Assembly (NCBI GenBank): GCA_009760855.2
Contig: WPIO01000045.1
Location: 1,892,501 to 1,956,500 of the forward strand
Direction of reading: 5' to 3'
Source of the DNA: Cristatella mucedo
Lineage: Eukaryota > Bryozoa > Phylactolaemata > Cristatellidae
DNA: 64,000 nt
Both the position numbers and the translations under genes were made by a program. Shown in pieces: positions 11,608 to 23,627 of the stretch. The first letter of the stretch is position 1. The number at the start of each line of letters is the position of its first letter. The notes beneath the pieces are model-generated. The model had not been told where the DNA came from. It ran no database searches and saw nothing but the letters and a program-made list of their open reading frames with translations.

Positions 11608-12748
11608 TGAGTAGACCGCGCTCTTAGTTGAGTAGCCGTTACTCTGGGCGAGCGCAGCTGCCGCCGCCTTCTCGCTCCGTCCGAGGTTGTCGCTCGTTTT
11701 AGTAGCTCTCAGCTCCGGAGGGCGAAAGGTTTCTGCACAAAAGGCTAACATAAATCGCCACTACCAGATACGCGAACGCGAGGAGCGCGCCCTTTGACTC
11801 CACCAGCGGGGAGGGCGCGACGCTAAGCCGCTGCCGCCGCCGCCACGGCCGCTGCCGCCGCCGGCCGCCGACCGCGCAGACTCGAAAGAGCTGCAAGCCA
11901 CCGCTGGCTGCGGCGACGGCAGCGAAAGGCCGAGCCAATTTGTGTCATCCCAGGTTGATGTCGCCAAAGCGTAAGAGGGTTCGTGCATGCCAGAAATAAA
12001 AGAAAAAGAAGATGGATAAAGAGAGCTGGCAAAGGAGGTGTGGCTCAGCAGCGATAGAAAGAATAGAGTGCACGAATGCTCTCGAGCAGAGGAGACTGCC
12101 CTCTGCACGGTAGACTGCCGACGCTGCTCGCTGTTCTGCCTGCGCCCCCACATCACCCGTATTCCCCGAGTCCCCCCAACCCGTCTACTTCCGGCTACTC
12201 TCCGAAGCTTTCCCTCTCTGCTGGTACCCGTCCTTGGAGGTTCCGGCGAGAAGAAAAGGCCGAGAAGCGAGAACTGCGCGGAAGACCACGAAATGCACGC
12301 GTCGCGGCAGCGTCGCGACCAGTGCGGCAAGCAAAGCGCCGCGGGCGACGGGGACGGCGGCGGCGGAGTCACGTGCTCGACCGACGGCTCACCGCGGCGC
12401 CCAGCCGGCGTGGACGCGAGTCTGCGACAGGGCCGAAACTGCTGCTGCTGCTGCTGCTGCACTGTTCTCCAGCTCCGAGACGGCGACGGCGGCGGCGGCG
12501 CCACACGCTAACCCTTGCCGTAAGCTCTCAAAAGACTGCAAGGCTACCGACGCCGCTGACGCTTGCGGCGGCCACGCTGCCACTACTTTCGGCCGCGCCG
12601 CGGTAGCGCGACCGCTCGAGCGACGGAGCGGCGGGTGGTCGCGCGCGCGCGAGAAAAAACGGCGACCGACCGACCGCTGGCCGCACTGTGCCGCGCCGCG
12701 GACACGGACGCCGCCGCGGCAGGAAAAGTGCTGCTGCGTCGTACTCAC

Positions 12749-12833
12749 CGACTTTCACGCCCGTCGCTCCACGACGGCTGGCGATCGAGAAGAGTCCTGC
12801 CATTAGGGCGAGCCACCTCCACGACTTTCTCAT
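12749..12833 (-). CDS. Ionotropic glutamate receptor, exon 1 (start codon and signal peptide)
   Basis: This first coding exon encodes MRKSWRWLALMAGLFSIAS followed by RRGATGVKV and the first base of a glycine codon. The charged start and hydrophobic core make a good secretory signal peptide, as expected for a receptor whose amino-terminal domain is extracellular. The donor is GTCG|gtgagt, phase 1, which matches the phase-1 acceptor of the exon at 1158-1298, 11,450 bp away; the joined G-V-K-V-G-G sequence is where mature glutamate receptors begin. An in-frame ATG ten codons upstream is possible, but the chosen start gives the cleaner signal peptide. The exon sits at the edge of a large CpG island running to about 16.2 kb, which probably contains the promoter. 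Confidence 0.75.
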
Positions 12834-13866
12834 TCTTTCGTCCGCAGGCTCTGCGGAACGCACGGCGGCGCGCGCTTTTATGCGCGCCAGCGCCTCGATC
12901 TCGGCGACGAATTGCGCTCGGCGGCGGCGGCATGCGAGCGCGCGGCCGGTCCGAGCTACGGCGGCGGCGGCGGACGGCCGCGCCCCTGCAGCTCGGCATC
13001 GCAGAGCCCCGAACTAATTAAACGCGCACAGCGGCGCTTGATTACCTCACTAGGGAAGGACCCGGTCTTTGGCAGCTGTCGGTGCCGAAACGCGCGGCGC
13101 TGCGGATTAGGCAGCGCGAGCGTCGGCGTCCATTCAGCGGTCGGAGCGCCGGAGGCGCTAGCGTGGCTTCCGCGCCGGAGCGCGCGCCGACCCTTATCGC
13201 TAGCGGACCGTAGCGAGACGAAAATAAACAGTGCGCTGGCACTCGGCACTCGGAATAAATGCCTACGTCACTTTCGCCCCAGCTGCGGCAGCGGCCGAGC
13301 GCCCCGAAGAGCCGCGTGCCAATGAAACGCCCATCGCTCGGCGCCGACGCTCCGGCGTGAGGCGGCAAAGCTCTGCTTCACTGGCATCGTGGGCGTGGCC
13401 GTGCGGGCGCGAAACCCGCGCACCTTTTGTGCGACCGTCGCCCGTCGCCGGCAGGCCTTATAATAGCCTCAATAAGCGTAGCCGCGGGTTACGCCGGAGG
13501 GCTGAAGAGGTGTGCGCGATAGCAAGGCTCGGCTTAGGGTTCAGCGCACCGGTATCCCAAAGGCTCCGCCGCCGCACACCTGTGCGCTACAACGCCGCGA
13601 ACGCTCCGCCGGCGCTGAGCACGGCTTCAGGTTCGCAAGAGTCAGCGGGTCGCCGCTCGCTCGTCGGGAGGGCATCGGCTTCGGGCGCTCTCTTTCTCTC
13701 TTAATCTCTCTCTCCAACACCCACTCTCCTTCTCACTATCTCTCACTCGCACTCTCTCTTTCTCACTCACACTCTCTCTTTCCCTCTCTTTCTTTCTCAC
13801 TCTCTGTCTCACTCAAACTCCAGCTACAACTCTCAGCCTCACTCTCTCACTCACTCACTCAGTCAC

Positions 13867-13972
<106 letters not shown>

Positions 13973-14299
13973 CTTCTCTCTCAGTCTCTCTATCTCTCTC
14001 TCTCTCACTCTGTAACAAAGCCGCCAGAAACACTATATACGAGTATAAGCTGGCTCGCGTTTCGTAGCTCGGAGCGCCATCGCAACGGCCGCCTTCCCGA
14101 AAGGTGGCAGCGTCGGCGCCGACGAGTCTCATGTGAGGGAGCGAGAGACCCGAAGAAGCGCTCCCCAAGAAGCTACCCCGGCGAAGCGCAGAGGCGCGCA
14201 CGCAGCAGCCGGTGACTGATGTAAAGACCTATTCGACCGAGCTCGAGGCCAGCACTAAGCGGCTGCACAGCGGTCAGTCGGCATAAATAAATACATGTG

Positions 14300-14470
14300 C
14301 AACAGCCTCATTCATACGGCAGCAAAAGGGCCTTAACGGCTATCACCACCGCTTGTTGCGGACAGTAAAGGACCGCCCACTGCAGGAATCAAAGCCACGA
14401 CCGCGGTCGAGAAGATCGAGCACCGTACCTCCTGGGCAAAGACCCGGGGATATTTGTCTGCAGTAGCAAG
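14300..14470 (-). mobile_element. SINE-A copy
   Basis: Contains ggcagcaaaagggccttaac, ggctatcaccaccgcttgtt and a B-box-like aatcaaagccacgaccgcgg, matching SINE-A on the reverse strand. Confidence 0.75.
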
Positions 14471-16334
14471 CGAGCGTCTTATCCCGTCGGCAGCGTCGGA
14501 TGCTAACCGCGCGTCTCGTTGCGCCAAGCTTTAAGGATAACTAATTAAATGCCAATCATCTTCAAGCTATAGAGAATTATTCGGAGGCGCAGCATAACCC
14601 CTGAAGTGATTTAACTCGTAATCGTCAACATTTAAAGGAACTTTAAGCGGCGGCTAGTGCGCCATCTTGCGGCACGACGGACTTTCTCGCTTCAATTAGT
14701 TGAGATTACAGCTAAAGCGGCGGCCGCTTCTGATCCAGATCTAGCGCTACCCGCGGCGACGCCCGTGAGCCGAAATGAAGCGCCTTTTCTGAGAGGCGCC
14801 CTCGACTAGCGCTCATCGCGAGCAAGTGACCGGGACCGAGGCCGCGGGACCGAGGCAGCCGAGAAACGACTCGTAGTTCGTTCTCGCTCCGCTGCTCTCT
14901 GGCGCATCTGGTGCCCTCCGCTACTCTCTGGCGCACAGGTCCTCTACAGGTTTGTGCCGCGGTCGCGCAGTCCTCGCTGCCTGCTCGCTTGCAAAGACAG
15001 CTCCCACGCCTCACGAACGGGCGGAAGTCGCTCGCGAGCCCACCCGCCGCCATGGAGAGCAGGCGCTCAGTAGGCTCTTCGGCCGCCGGTTACTCCAGTG
15101 CAAGCCGCCTCTGGCTGCTAAACGCCGGTGGCGGCGGCGGCGCTGAAGTCAATCTCGGGTCGGCAGCGGCAGCAACGAAGGTGTGCAGCCTTGAGTCAAG
15201 GTATCCAGAAGTCCGCCGGGCGGCTTGAGGGGCGGACCGTGGAAGCTCGACCTCCAGCGGGAGACTTACGCGACGGTCCACGGAGTGCTCGCTGGCCCTA
15301 GGGCGACGCGATCAATGCGGCCGAGAGAAAAGCGCGGTCGGGTACGCGCGCACCCGCTCGGAGAGTTCGTCGCTCGGCGCCCGGATGGGACGCGCCCGCT
15401 GCGCTATTTTATCTCTTTCCGCTCCTGGCCGCCGCGCTCACTGAGAGTGGCCGCGCGAGCGCGGCGTCTCTAGACCCGACGCAGACGGCCGCGAGACGGC
15501 GCCGACTGCGACTGCGCCCGCGTGCGCTCGCGCGCCGCTTCGCAGCGAGCGCCGCTCGTGAGCTCGCCCGACGCCACGCGGAGCTGCTCCGAGCGCCGCC
15601 GGCGCAGGCGGCGCTCTCTTCGCGTCTCTGGCGCGACCTAGCCGACGACGATCTAGCTGGCGATGCGAACGAGGGCGGCGCCTCGACCCTGCGAGCGCGT
15701 CTCATCTCCGCTCTGCGAGCGAGTCTGCTCTCTAACCCGACTGCGGCCGCCCGAACGGCGTGCGTAGCGAGCGGCTCGCTCCTGTGGTTCGCCCGCCGAG
15801 CGGCAGCTTCCGCTTCCGCTCGGCGGCTCCTGCTGGCGGCGCGTGCGGCGTTCACGGGTGCGAGCACCGGACGCCCCGGGCGGCGACAGCTCTTCGCTTG
15901 AAGGTTTCGTCCGATCGCTCTTGCGGCGGCGGCGGTCTGAGCTCTACCGGTTCGCGCATGCGCAACTTACCGATCGATCGAGCGAGCGAGCATCGCGTCG
16001 ATCGGAGCTCGCCAATGTCCTCTTCACCGATCGAGAAGGCCGCGCCCCTAGACCCTAGACGGCGTCGACGCATTTGGGAGTAGGTTCAAGCGACCGAGCG
16101 TTGCACGTCGAGCCGAAGTAACCGACGTCGGCGTAACTAGCCGCAGCAGAAGTAGCCGCACGGGCTGGTCGGCGGCCGGCCGGCGCAGAGAGTGCTGCGG
16201 TACTCAGGGGAAGAGCGGTTTAATCCTCCAGTAGTATATCTCGCTACGTTGAAAAGCGAGCCCCATTACAGCTTTTGCATGCCAGAGTCTTTCTGTATCG
16301 AATTCATATTGGGGACTCGGGATATAATCTAATG

Positions 16335-16800
16335 TCATATATTGCCATCTGTAACTCCACAAAGACTATGTGGGTGCTATGCACGAGAGTTTTGTATAGC
16401 GCACTGACAGCCTAAGCGGCATTTGGTCAGCATTCGGTGGCCAACAGATTCAATCTCATGCAACAAAGATAAAGTGGCATAGAAGAGTCAGGAGAGCAGT
16501 TATCATAGTGAGTAGCATGGAAGTACCCGCTTAAGACGGCTGGAAAGGATGTGCCATAGTCGGCAGCCGGAGAGTATTTGTCGTCGCGTAAGAGTCGTCG
16601 AAGTGAGTTCCACAGTCTCGGACCTTCAGAGCAAAAGCTTCTGTTGCCAACGGTCTTAAGCGGAGGAATGGAGCAGCTCATTTATTTTTGTCCATACGGG
16701 ATCTGAGGGCACGAGAAGGCTGAAACTTTGCTCTGTATCCCTTAATCAACGATAGGGATCGGACGTGATGGTTAGCTGTAGAAGCAGTCTTCTTAACGAA
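16335..16800 (-). mobile_element. LINE family 2 fragment
   Basis: Carries the reverse-strand frame VGNRSFCSEGPRLWNSL and DDKYSPAADYGTSFPAVLSG, the family-2 protein signature. Confidence 0.8.
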
Positions 16801-17530
16801 GCCTCCAAAAATTAGGCAGCTCTCGACGACCACGACTAAATTTCGAGCACGTGGTGATTAATACATAACGGCACCCCCTGGATTAGAAGAGCAGAGCCAT
16901 CTAATCCAGCCATACGCTTAGGGTGTAGGGTGTCCTGTGAGCAGCAGTTCAGTTCTCTTCCTTCAAATCGCGGCCCAACCGCACCGGCAGTTCCAAGGAT
17001 ATTTCGCAGCGTCTAATTTGCACCCTATCAAAGGTCGGCGCGCAAATTTTCTTCATTGGGGAAGCAAAACTGTATGTATCGACGCTACGGCGCATCGAAT
17101 GAATCGTATTCAATGAGGTCTTGGGCGTGAGTGGCGCCCCCTGGCGACGCAAGAGGGTCACGAGTCCCACGAAGTTCGCCCTGGCGTGTCGATATTTTGA
17201 AGTTATCGAGACGATTTAAATGCATCGTCTCCATGCCGTAGATTCAGCGGCCAGCCAAACGTGAGCCCAGGGCATTCTGGCGACGCATTTTATCGACGCT
17301 CAAATTCTAGACGTCAACGGAGGCCGGTAACAACGTACCAAAGCACTTGCTGGTACTAACAGCTGAGCGAGATGTGCGGCCAATTCCACCATGAAGTGGG
17401 CGGGTGCACGCTGAAACTTGAAAGAGACGGGCTGGTAGGCGGGGCGGGGTGGACTCGCGACACCCGTGACGCCGACGTCAACTGCTCAACCTGGATGAGC
17501 AGGCAAGGCTAGGATGATCTGCGACCCCGC

Positions 17531-17558
17531 GTTTATATATATATATATATATGCAGTG

Positions 17559-17592
<34 letters not shown>
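17531..17592. repeat. (AT)n microsatellite, interrupted
   Basis: Two runs of AT dinucleotides separated by gcagtgcatac, ending at the tail of a reverse LINE copy. Confidence 0.9.
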
Positions 17593-17593
<1 letters not shown>

Positions 17594-17595
<2 letters not shown>

Positions 17596-18096
17596 AATGC
17601 ACTTGATAACGCGACCTCAGAGAACTCAGCCTCTTTCTAGGTGCTTCAAATTTGCTGCAAAGGGAAGCGCGATTGAATGGTGAGTAATATCATGCTTCAT
17701 AAAAATGAATAAAACGGTTAGGTGTGACATGCACACGGTCAGCATGCAAGTGTGGTTAGTGGCAGCATGAACAGTGTCAGCACGCCTAAGCACATGCAGA
17801 ACGAATCACGGGAACCCACTAAATGCTGTCATCAATAGGTGTGTTTTTAAGTTCTTTATAAATGGGTCAAGTCAGGGGATGTTCTGACGCAAGTTGGGAG
17901 GGAGTTCCGGGCTTTGGAAGCAAACGAACTAAATGCACGGTCTCCAAAGGATTTGACGTTTGTACGAGGTATTGGTAAACTGCTGGATTCCGAAGAGTGG
18001 GTGGTACGATGCTTGGCCCGGTGGGGGAGTAGATCTGAGAGATAGGCTGGAGCCAAAGAATGAACTGACCTAAAAGTGAGCGACAAAACCTTGAAG
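17594..18096 (-). mobile_element. LINE family 1 copy
   Basis: Reverse-strand copy with tail next to the AT repeat and the frame FKVLSLTFRSVHSLAPAYLS, HRAKHRTTHSSES, FGDRAFSSFASKARNSLPTC. Cut off upstream of this point by unrelated GC-rich sequence. Confidence 0.85.
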
Positions 18097-18140
18097 CTTC
18101 GGCTCTGTTGTCGAGGACCAGAGGCTCTCACCACAGGTTC

Positions 18141-18323
18141 TCAAGCCGAACCCTGGCTATGGGTCGCGAACCGGTCAGTGGCTAGGCAACGGCTGACCCT
18201 GCTCTGAGCAGGCTGGGCCGCCCAAGCCCGGCTTTCAGCCAACCTGGCGAACTCTCGCAGTTTCGATATGGCAACGCGCGGCAGGAACGAGTGCTCCAAC
18301 TCGTCGGGGTCTACCTCGTGCAA
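18141..18323 (-). mobile_element. Possible remnant of another retroelement (uncertain)
   Basis: A reverse-strand frame begins HEVDPDELEHSFLPRVAISK and LREFARLAES. It lies between two LINE family 1 pieces of opposite orientation. The content looks protein-like but I cannot assign a family. Confidence 0.25.
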
Positions 18324-18557
18324 GTCTCAAATCCTTTCGAGACGGTGCATTTAGTTTGTTTGCTCCCAAAGACTGGAACTCCCTTCCGACTTGCGTCAGG
18401 ACCTCCCCTGACTTGACTAAATTTAAAAAGAACTTAAAAACACACCTATGTAAGACAACATTTAGTGGGTCCCTGGGATTCGTCCTTCATGTGCTTATGC
18501 GTGGTGACACTGTGCATGCTGCCACTAACTACACTTGCATGCTGACCCTGTGCATGC
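18310..18557 (+). mobile_element. LINE family 1 internal piece without tail
   Basis: Forward piece reading DWNSLPTCVRTSPDLTKFKK and LKTHLCKTTFSGSLG, continuing into the 3' untranslated region, then ending abruptly at GCTGACCCTGTGCATG where unrelated GC-rich sequence begins. Loss of the tail suggests a rearrangement and not ordinary 5' truncation. Confidence 0.8.
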
Positions 18558-18770
18558 GCGATGGCGATGGCGGCCCTGGCGATGGCGGCCCGGCACAAAG
18601 TTGATAAGTACGAGGCCATAGCCCGGCCTTTCCTGACCGCAGGCTACCGGTCGGCTGTGTTGAGGCCCTTCGTGGTCGGTGCTCTGGTTAACTGGTGGCC
18701 GGGGACAATGGAGCCTGCCTGGCGGTTCTTGGCATTTTGCGAAATCAACGGACAGCATTACGGCGGCTAA
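18558..18770 (+). mobile_element. Retroelement C-terminal fragment (VVGALxxWWP type)
   Basis: Frame reads RHKVDKYEAIARPFLTAGYR, SAVLRPFVVGALVNWWPG then a stop after about 69 codons. A K-Y-x-x-(x)n-GY-(x)n-FVVGALGSWDP-like segment is what I remember from the ends of some retroelement reverse-transcriptase proteins of invertebrates. Short and broken; the family name is left open. Confidence 0.4.
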
Positions 18771-18971
18771 GCGTCTCGAACGCCAGTTCCGGGTCGGAAG
18801 CCGTGCAGTCCCTGTTCCTGAACTGGGAGGCACGGGTAGCCCCGTGATCCCGGCAGGGCAGGGCTCCTCCGTCTAAGGTACAATAATTTGTTAAAATGTT
18901 TAAATTATAAGTTAATTATATATATGTATATAATTAACTTGTATTTTAACTGTATGTATGTATGTATGTAA

Positions 18972-19091
<120 letters not shown>

Positions 19092-19211
19092 CCAGTCCCC
19101 TTGTAGTGCAACTGTCATCCTTTTGCCCCACAGCGCGTCGTCTGCTGCTCACTGGTCGCGAATCAAGTTCCGGAGCGTGCACGTACGAGCCCACAAAAAT
19201 ACGAGCTGATT

Positions 19212-19370
19212 TAACAGCCTCTCTTGTATAGCGTCAGAAGAGCTTCTACGGCTATTACCACTGCTTGCACTGGCAATATAGAATCGCCCACAGCCGGATT
19301 CGAACCCGTGACCTCGGGTCGAGGTCACGAAAAGCAACCGCTTTACCTAGGGTGCCACCACGACTCAACC
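19212..19370 (-). mobile_element. SINE-A copy
   Basis: Reverse strand shows the full order: head with A-box-like word near 19350, ggattcgaacccgtgacctc (B-box-like) at about 19296, and the body cactgcttgcactggcaata. Confidence 0.85.
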
Positions 19371-19419
19371 AGGCTAGCTATGCAGCCGAGGCGCTCCCTG
19401 GCGACCTACCGTGGCGAGC

Positions 19420-19556
19420 CGCATGGCACACTAAGCAAAGTCCCGAAGTCATGGGTTCGGATCCTGGGGTGGGAGATCCTTTGTTGACACTGCAAGTGGT
19501 GGTGATAGCCATAAAAGTCTTCTGTCGTATACAAAAGAGGTTGTTAAATCAGCTAA
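19420..19556 (+). mobile_element. SINE-A copy, opposite orientation to its neighbour
   Basis: Forward copy: gtcatgggttcggatcctgg (B-box-like), ctgcaagtggtggtgatagc, tacaaaagaggttgttaaat. With the copy at 19212-19370 it forms a head-to-head inverted pair. Confidence 0.85.
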
Positions 19557-19656
19557 AAAAATCCGTGTGTAGGTGGCGCTCCGCACCGGTTAGAACGTGG
19601 TACGAGTAAATACAAAATGTGGAACCCCGCCCCCACCGGCTGCTCGCGCCAGCGAG

Positions 19657-20293
19657 TATTGTCAACTCTGCAGCTGGGCTTGTCTGTCGTGAGCGTCGCA
19701 ATTGCCACAATACACCACTTCTCGCCGACCTGCACTGGCTACCAGTCAAGCAACGAATTGACTTGAAGGTTTTGTCGCTGATTTTTAGGTCCTTTCATTC
19801 TATGGCTCTAGCCTATCTCTCAGATATACTACCCCATCAGGCCAAGCATCGTACCATCCGCTTTTCGGAATCCAACAGTCTACAAATACCTCGTACAAAT
19901 CTCAAATCCTTTGGAGACCGTGCATTTAGTTCGTATGTTCCCAAAGCATGGAACTCCCTCCCGACCTGCGTCAGAACATCCCCTGACTTGACCACATTTA
20001 AAAGAACTTAAAAGAACTTAAAAGCACACCTATTTAGGACAGCATTTAGTGGGTCCCTGTGATTCGTCCTTGATGTGCTTATGCGTGCTGACACTGTGCA
20101 TGCTGCCACTAACCACATTTGCATGCTGACCCTGTGTATGTCACCCCTAACCATATAATTCATTTTGTTTGTTTTTCAAGCATGATTTTACTTACCATTC
20201 AATTGCATGTTTCTTTGCAGCAAATGTAAAGGGCCTCGAAAGAGATTAAGTTCTCTGAGGGCGCTTTATCAAGTGCGTTATTATTATTATTGT
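19657..20293 (+). mobile_element. LINE family 1 copy, well preserved 3' part
   Basis: About 640 bp with an open frame through GLVCRERRNCHNTPLLADLH, DLKVLSLIFRSFHSMALAYL and AFSSYVPKAWNSLPTCVRTS, the full 3' untranslated region, tail and (ATT)n. 5'-truncated. Confidence 0.9.
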
Positions 20294-22060
20294 CGGACAT
20301 CAGTCCAGCGGTAAGGTAGGATGGGATACGCCGCGAATGGGAGTGCCGTTAGGGCCGATTGACAGCCATCCGGCGGCCATCTCTCCGAACTCCGCCGCAG
20401 GCCAGCCGCGCGTGCGAGGCAGCGTCAGGCGAGGCAGCTTTCCGGCCGCCGCGCGATAGCCCGGCGAGCCGGTCATCTTCCTCGCGAACTCCGGCCTCAA
20501 ATGGCCGCCTGGGCTAACCCGCCCGCGACCTTTGCCGACCCTGATCATCGTGGCTACGTGCGAGAAGCGTGCACCCCGGGCCAAGAGATGGAAGCAACGT
20601 CGCAAGCGCTGGGCGGATAGGGTCATCGATTCGCCGCTCCCTTCGGACCAGCCCGAAGGGAATTGATACTTCGCTCGACATGCCGCCGCCGCCGCCCCCC
20701 CCCCAGCCCACCTACGGTCGACAGCCTCGGGCGAGTTCGTACGGTCTGACCGCTTGACGACCCTGACGATGCATCCACGGTTCAAAAGGCAACCTTCCTA
20801 TCGTGGAACGCTGAACTCCAGCAATCGCGGAACGCTGAACTCCAGCTCTTGCTTTTCTAGTCACCCGTCGCCGCCGATACGCAGATTTTGAAGACCCGGT
20901 CGTAGACGCTGGGCATCGCTAGCCTTCGCAGCGTCGCTCGAGCATTTAATAGCGAGCGCGCCTTCCCAGATCGTCGCTGTAGCGACGAATTAGCAGCTTG
21001 CCGCTGCAGCGCCCCGCTTCAGGCGACGTCACGCCCTGCGAACTGGCGCCGCCACGGTCGGTTGCAGCGACAGAGCGCCGAGCGCACCCGCGACGGAGCA
21101 GCGGATCGCTCGGCGACGCTCCATCCGTCTCAGCCCGCGCATGCGCACGGACGCGGCGTCGGTCGCCGCCGCCGCCGGCGATCCCATCGCGTCGCGGCGA
21201 AACGTCAAAGCTTCGAGGACGCGCCGCTCGCTAATCGCATGAAACGTGTTGTGCGATTTACCCTTCGGGCGGCCGTTCGGGTTAGGGTGCCCGCGCCGAG
21301 CTCCACGGCGCAATTCACCGCGGCGAGACCGTCGTGTTTGTTAAAAATAGACGGTAGTGACGAGCGCGTCAATAGGGGGGCATGCAGCGGTCGACTTCTC
21401 GAGTGGGGAGGAGCTCGCGGCGGCGCAATCAGCAGCGCCATCTTCCGTTCTGAGCTTGCTCTGTAGTCGCACCGTTTCCCCCACGGCGCCCGCCTTGCGG
21501 CCGCTACTACGCATGCGCAGCGTCGCAAAGAGATCTTGCGCGACCACCGTGCGTCTCGGCGATCGCACGCCGCGCGCCGGTGAGAGATGATGAGAAGAGC
21601 GGAGGGGATACGAAAGGAAAGTAAAGGCCACGCAATCTCGCTTTCAAGATCAATTGGCAGCAAGGACGCCGCCGCGGGCTAAATCCAGCTCGAGCATCGG
21701 CCGGCCGCGGCGGCCGCCGCGAGCAGTCTGATACAGCTGGCGGCGCGCGAATTGATCCGCCGAGTCAGCGGGCCCACCGACCGACGCGGGCCGATTGCGG
21801 CCGAGGCCTCGACCTTGACGCTGCGGCGGTCGGCCTAGCCCGCGTCGGGCGGGGCCGCGTCAGAGGCGCTGTCCGCGGCCGTCCGCTGCCTTACGTCGCC
21901 GAACGCGGTGGACCGATCGAACTGAGCCACCAGTTCACGAACGCCGCACGCTGGCGCGCCACCGAACCGCAGCCGCCACGAATAATCGCGAGGCGCATCG
22001 CGTAGACCGCGAGGCGTTGAGCTTCGCGGTGGTGTACGTCGGTCTACGCCATTGCGATTC
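20290..22060. promoter_or_regulatory. CpG island, no gene assigned
   Basis: GC- and CpG-rich stretch beginning right after the (ATT)n tail of a LINE copy. A 21-base unit (cggaacgctgaactccag core) is repeated twice near 20803-20845. No exon with convincing splice sites and family signature was found in it. It may be a gene start whose first exon is non-coding. Confidence 0.4.
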
Positions 22061-22124
22061 GTCTTTCGTGCGCCTTTACCTGCGCACACTTTTACCTGAG
22101 TGCACAATATCCTGCTGTTTGCGG

Positions 22125-22240
22125 ATGTAACCACTAATTATTCGGTAATGCTTTCTGTACAGCATGTTAAAGTCCCTAGAAAGATATTCAGCTCTCTGAG
22201 GGCGCTATACACATTTATTACTATTATTGTTATTATTAGT
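22125..22240 (+). mobile_element. LINE family 1 tail
   Basis: Diverged tail: gttaaagtccctagaaagat, attcagctctctgagggcgc, and an ATT-rich end. Confidence 0.75.
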
Positions 22241-22594
22241 ATTTCTATTACGTCGTCTCAAGCGGCTAAACTTGTCCTTGAAGGTCGCACCCTGCAGCTG
22301 GAACAGCAGCCTTAGGGACCAACCGTCTCGCTGCGTGTTTGGGCCGCTGCACGTGTGGCCCGCCTCGATTTCGCCGGCTGAAAGGAGCTCGAGCGACTGC
22401 GGCACGGAGCCACGTATCTGAAATTGACACTAGAGGAGCTACTAGACGCCGCTCGGTCTTTTTGGACTTGTGGTTCTCACGCAAGGCGAAGTCAGCTATA
22501 ACGAAGTTTGACTTCGAGACAGAAGTTGTCCTTATGGGTATACAACGCTCCCCAAGAGGAACCACTTCGATGAGATTTTACCTACCAGTAGAAA

Positions 22595-22595
<1 letters not shown>

Positions 22596-22690
<95 letters not shown>

Positions 22691-22790
22691 CCTCTCTCTC
22701 CCTCCCTCCCTCTCTCTCCCTCTCTCTCTCTTCCCCTCTCTCTCTCCCTCCCTCCGTCTCCCTCTCTATGTCTCTCGGAATCTCTATGTG
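22596..22790. repeat. (CT)n and C/T-rich tract
   Basis: About 45 perfect CT units (22596-22687) followed by CTCCCTC-type units to about 22790. Confidence 0.95.
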
Positions 22791-22859
22791 ATTGCTCTTT
22801 TTCAAACAGTTTTCCTTGCGCAAAGATAAAGGTGAGAGGCTAAGAGTGAGAGATAGCCT

Positions 22860-23135
22860 TCGCGAGAGAGAGAGAGAGAGGAGAGAGGGAGGGAGGGAGA
22901 GAGAGGGAGGGAGAGAGAGGGAGGGAGAGAGAGGGAGGGAGAGAGAGAGGGGAGAGAGAGAGAGAGGGAGAGAGAGGGAGGGAGAGAGAGGGAGGGAGAG
23001 AGAGAGAGGGTGAGAGAGGGAGGGAGAGAGAGAGGGGAAGAGAGAGAGAGGGAGAGAGAGGAGAGGGGGAGGAAGAGAGAGAGATGGAGATAGAGAGAGA
23101 GGGAGAGAGGGGGAGAGGGGGAGGAAGAGAGAGGG

Positions 23136-23198
<63 letters not shown>

Positions 23199-23350
23199 AG
23201 GGAGAGAGAGGGAGGGAGAGAGAGAGATAGGGGAAAAGAGAGAGAGACGGAGGGAAAGAGAGAGGGGAAGAGAAAGAGAGAGAGTGGGAGGGGAAGAGGG
23301 AGAGAGAGAGAGAAAATAGAGGTTAGTGAGAGAGAGGGAGAGAGGGGGGA
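22860..23350. repeat. Long purine (GA/GGGA) tract
   Basis: Roughly 490 bp almost free of pyrimidines, made of GAGAGAGG and GGGAGGGA units with a perfect (GA)n core at 23138-23196. It starts 70 bp after the polypyrimidine tract at 22596-22790. Confidence 0.95.
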
Positions 23351-23501
23351 AACACTGGGATAGTTTTACGAAGGCGCTGTTGCGGCTCCTAAACTATTAT
23401 CATTAGGGCCAAAAATACTGCGCACGCAACAGCATTCGTCTCTTCAGAAACCTCAAATTAACTAGTGAAGGTGGCGCCTCGAAACTCGGCTGACGCAGCG
23501 A

Positions 23502-23615
23502 GTTCCCGTGATTGCACACTAGGTAAGGTGGTTGCTTTTCATGACCTTGGCCCCCGAGGTCGTGGGTTCGAATCATGCGGTGGACGCTTCTTTATCGCCA
23601 CTGCAAGTGGTGGTG
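23502..23615 (+). mobile_element. SINE-A copy, head and body
   Basis: Forward copy with A-box-like aggtaaggtggttgcttttc, B-box-like cgtgggttcgaatcatgcgg and body cactgcaagtggtggtgat; cut where the next, inverted copy begins. Confidence 0.85.
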
Positions 23616-23627
23616 ATAAAAAAAATC

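Noticed and set aside
11761-12504. 247-codon reverse open frame
   Set aside because: Contains a glutamine run from a short CTG repeat and low-complexity stretches. It lies just downstream of the receptor signal-peptide exon in its intron.
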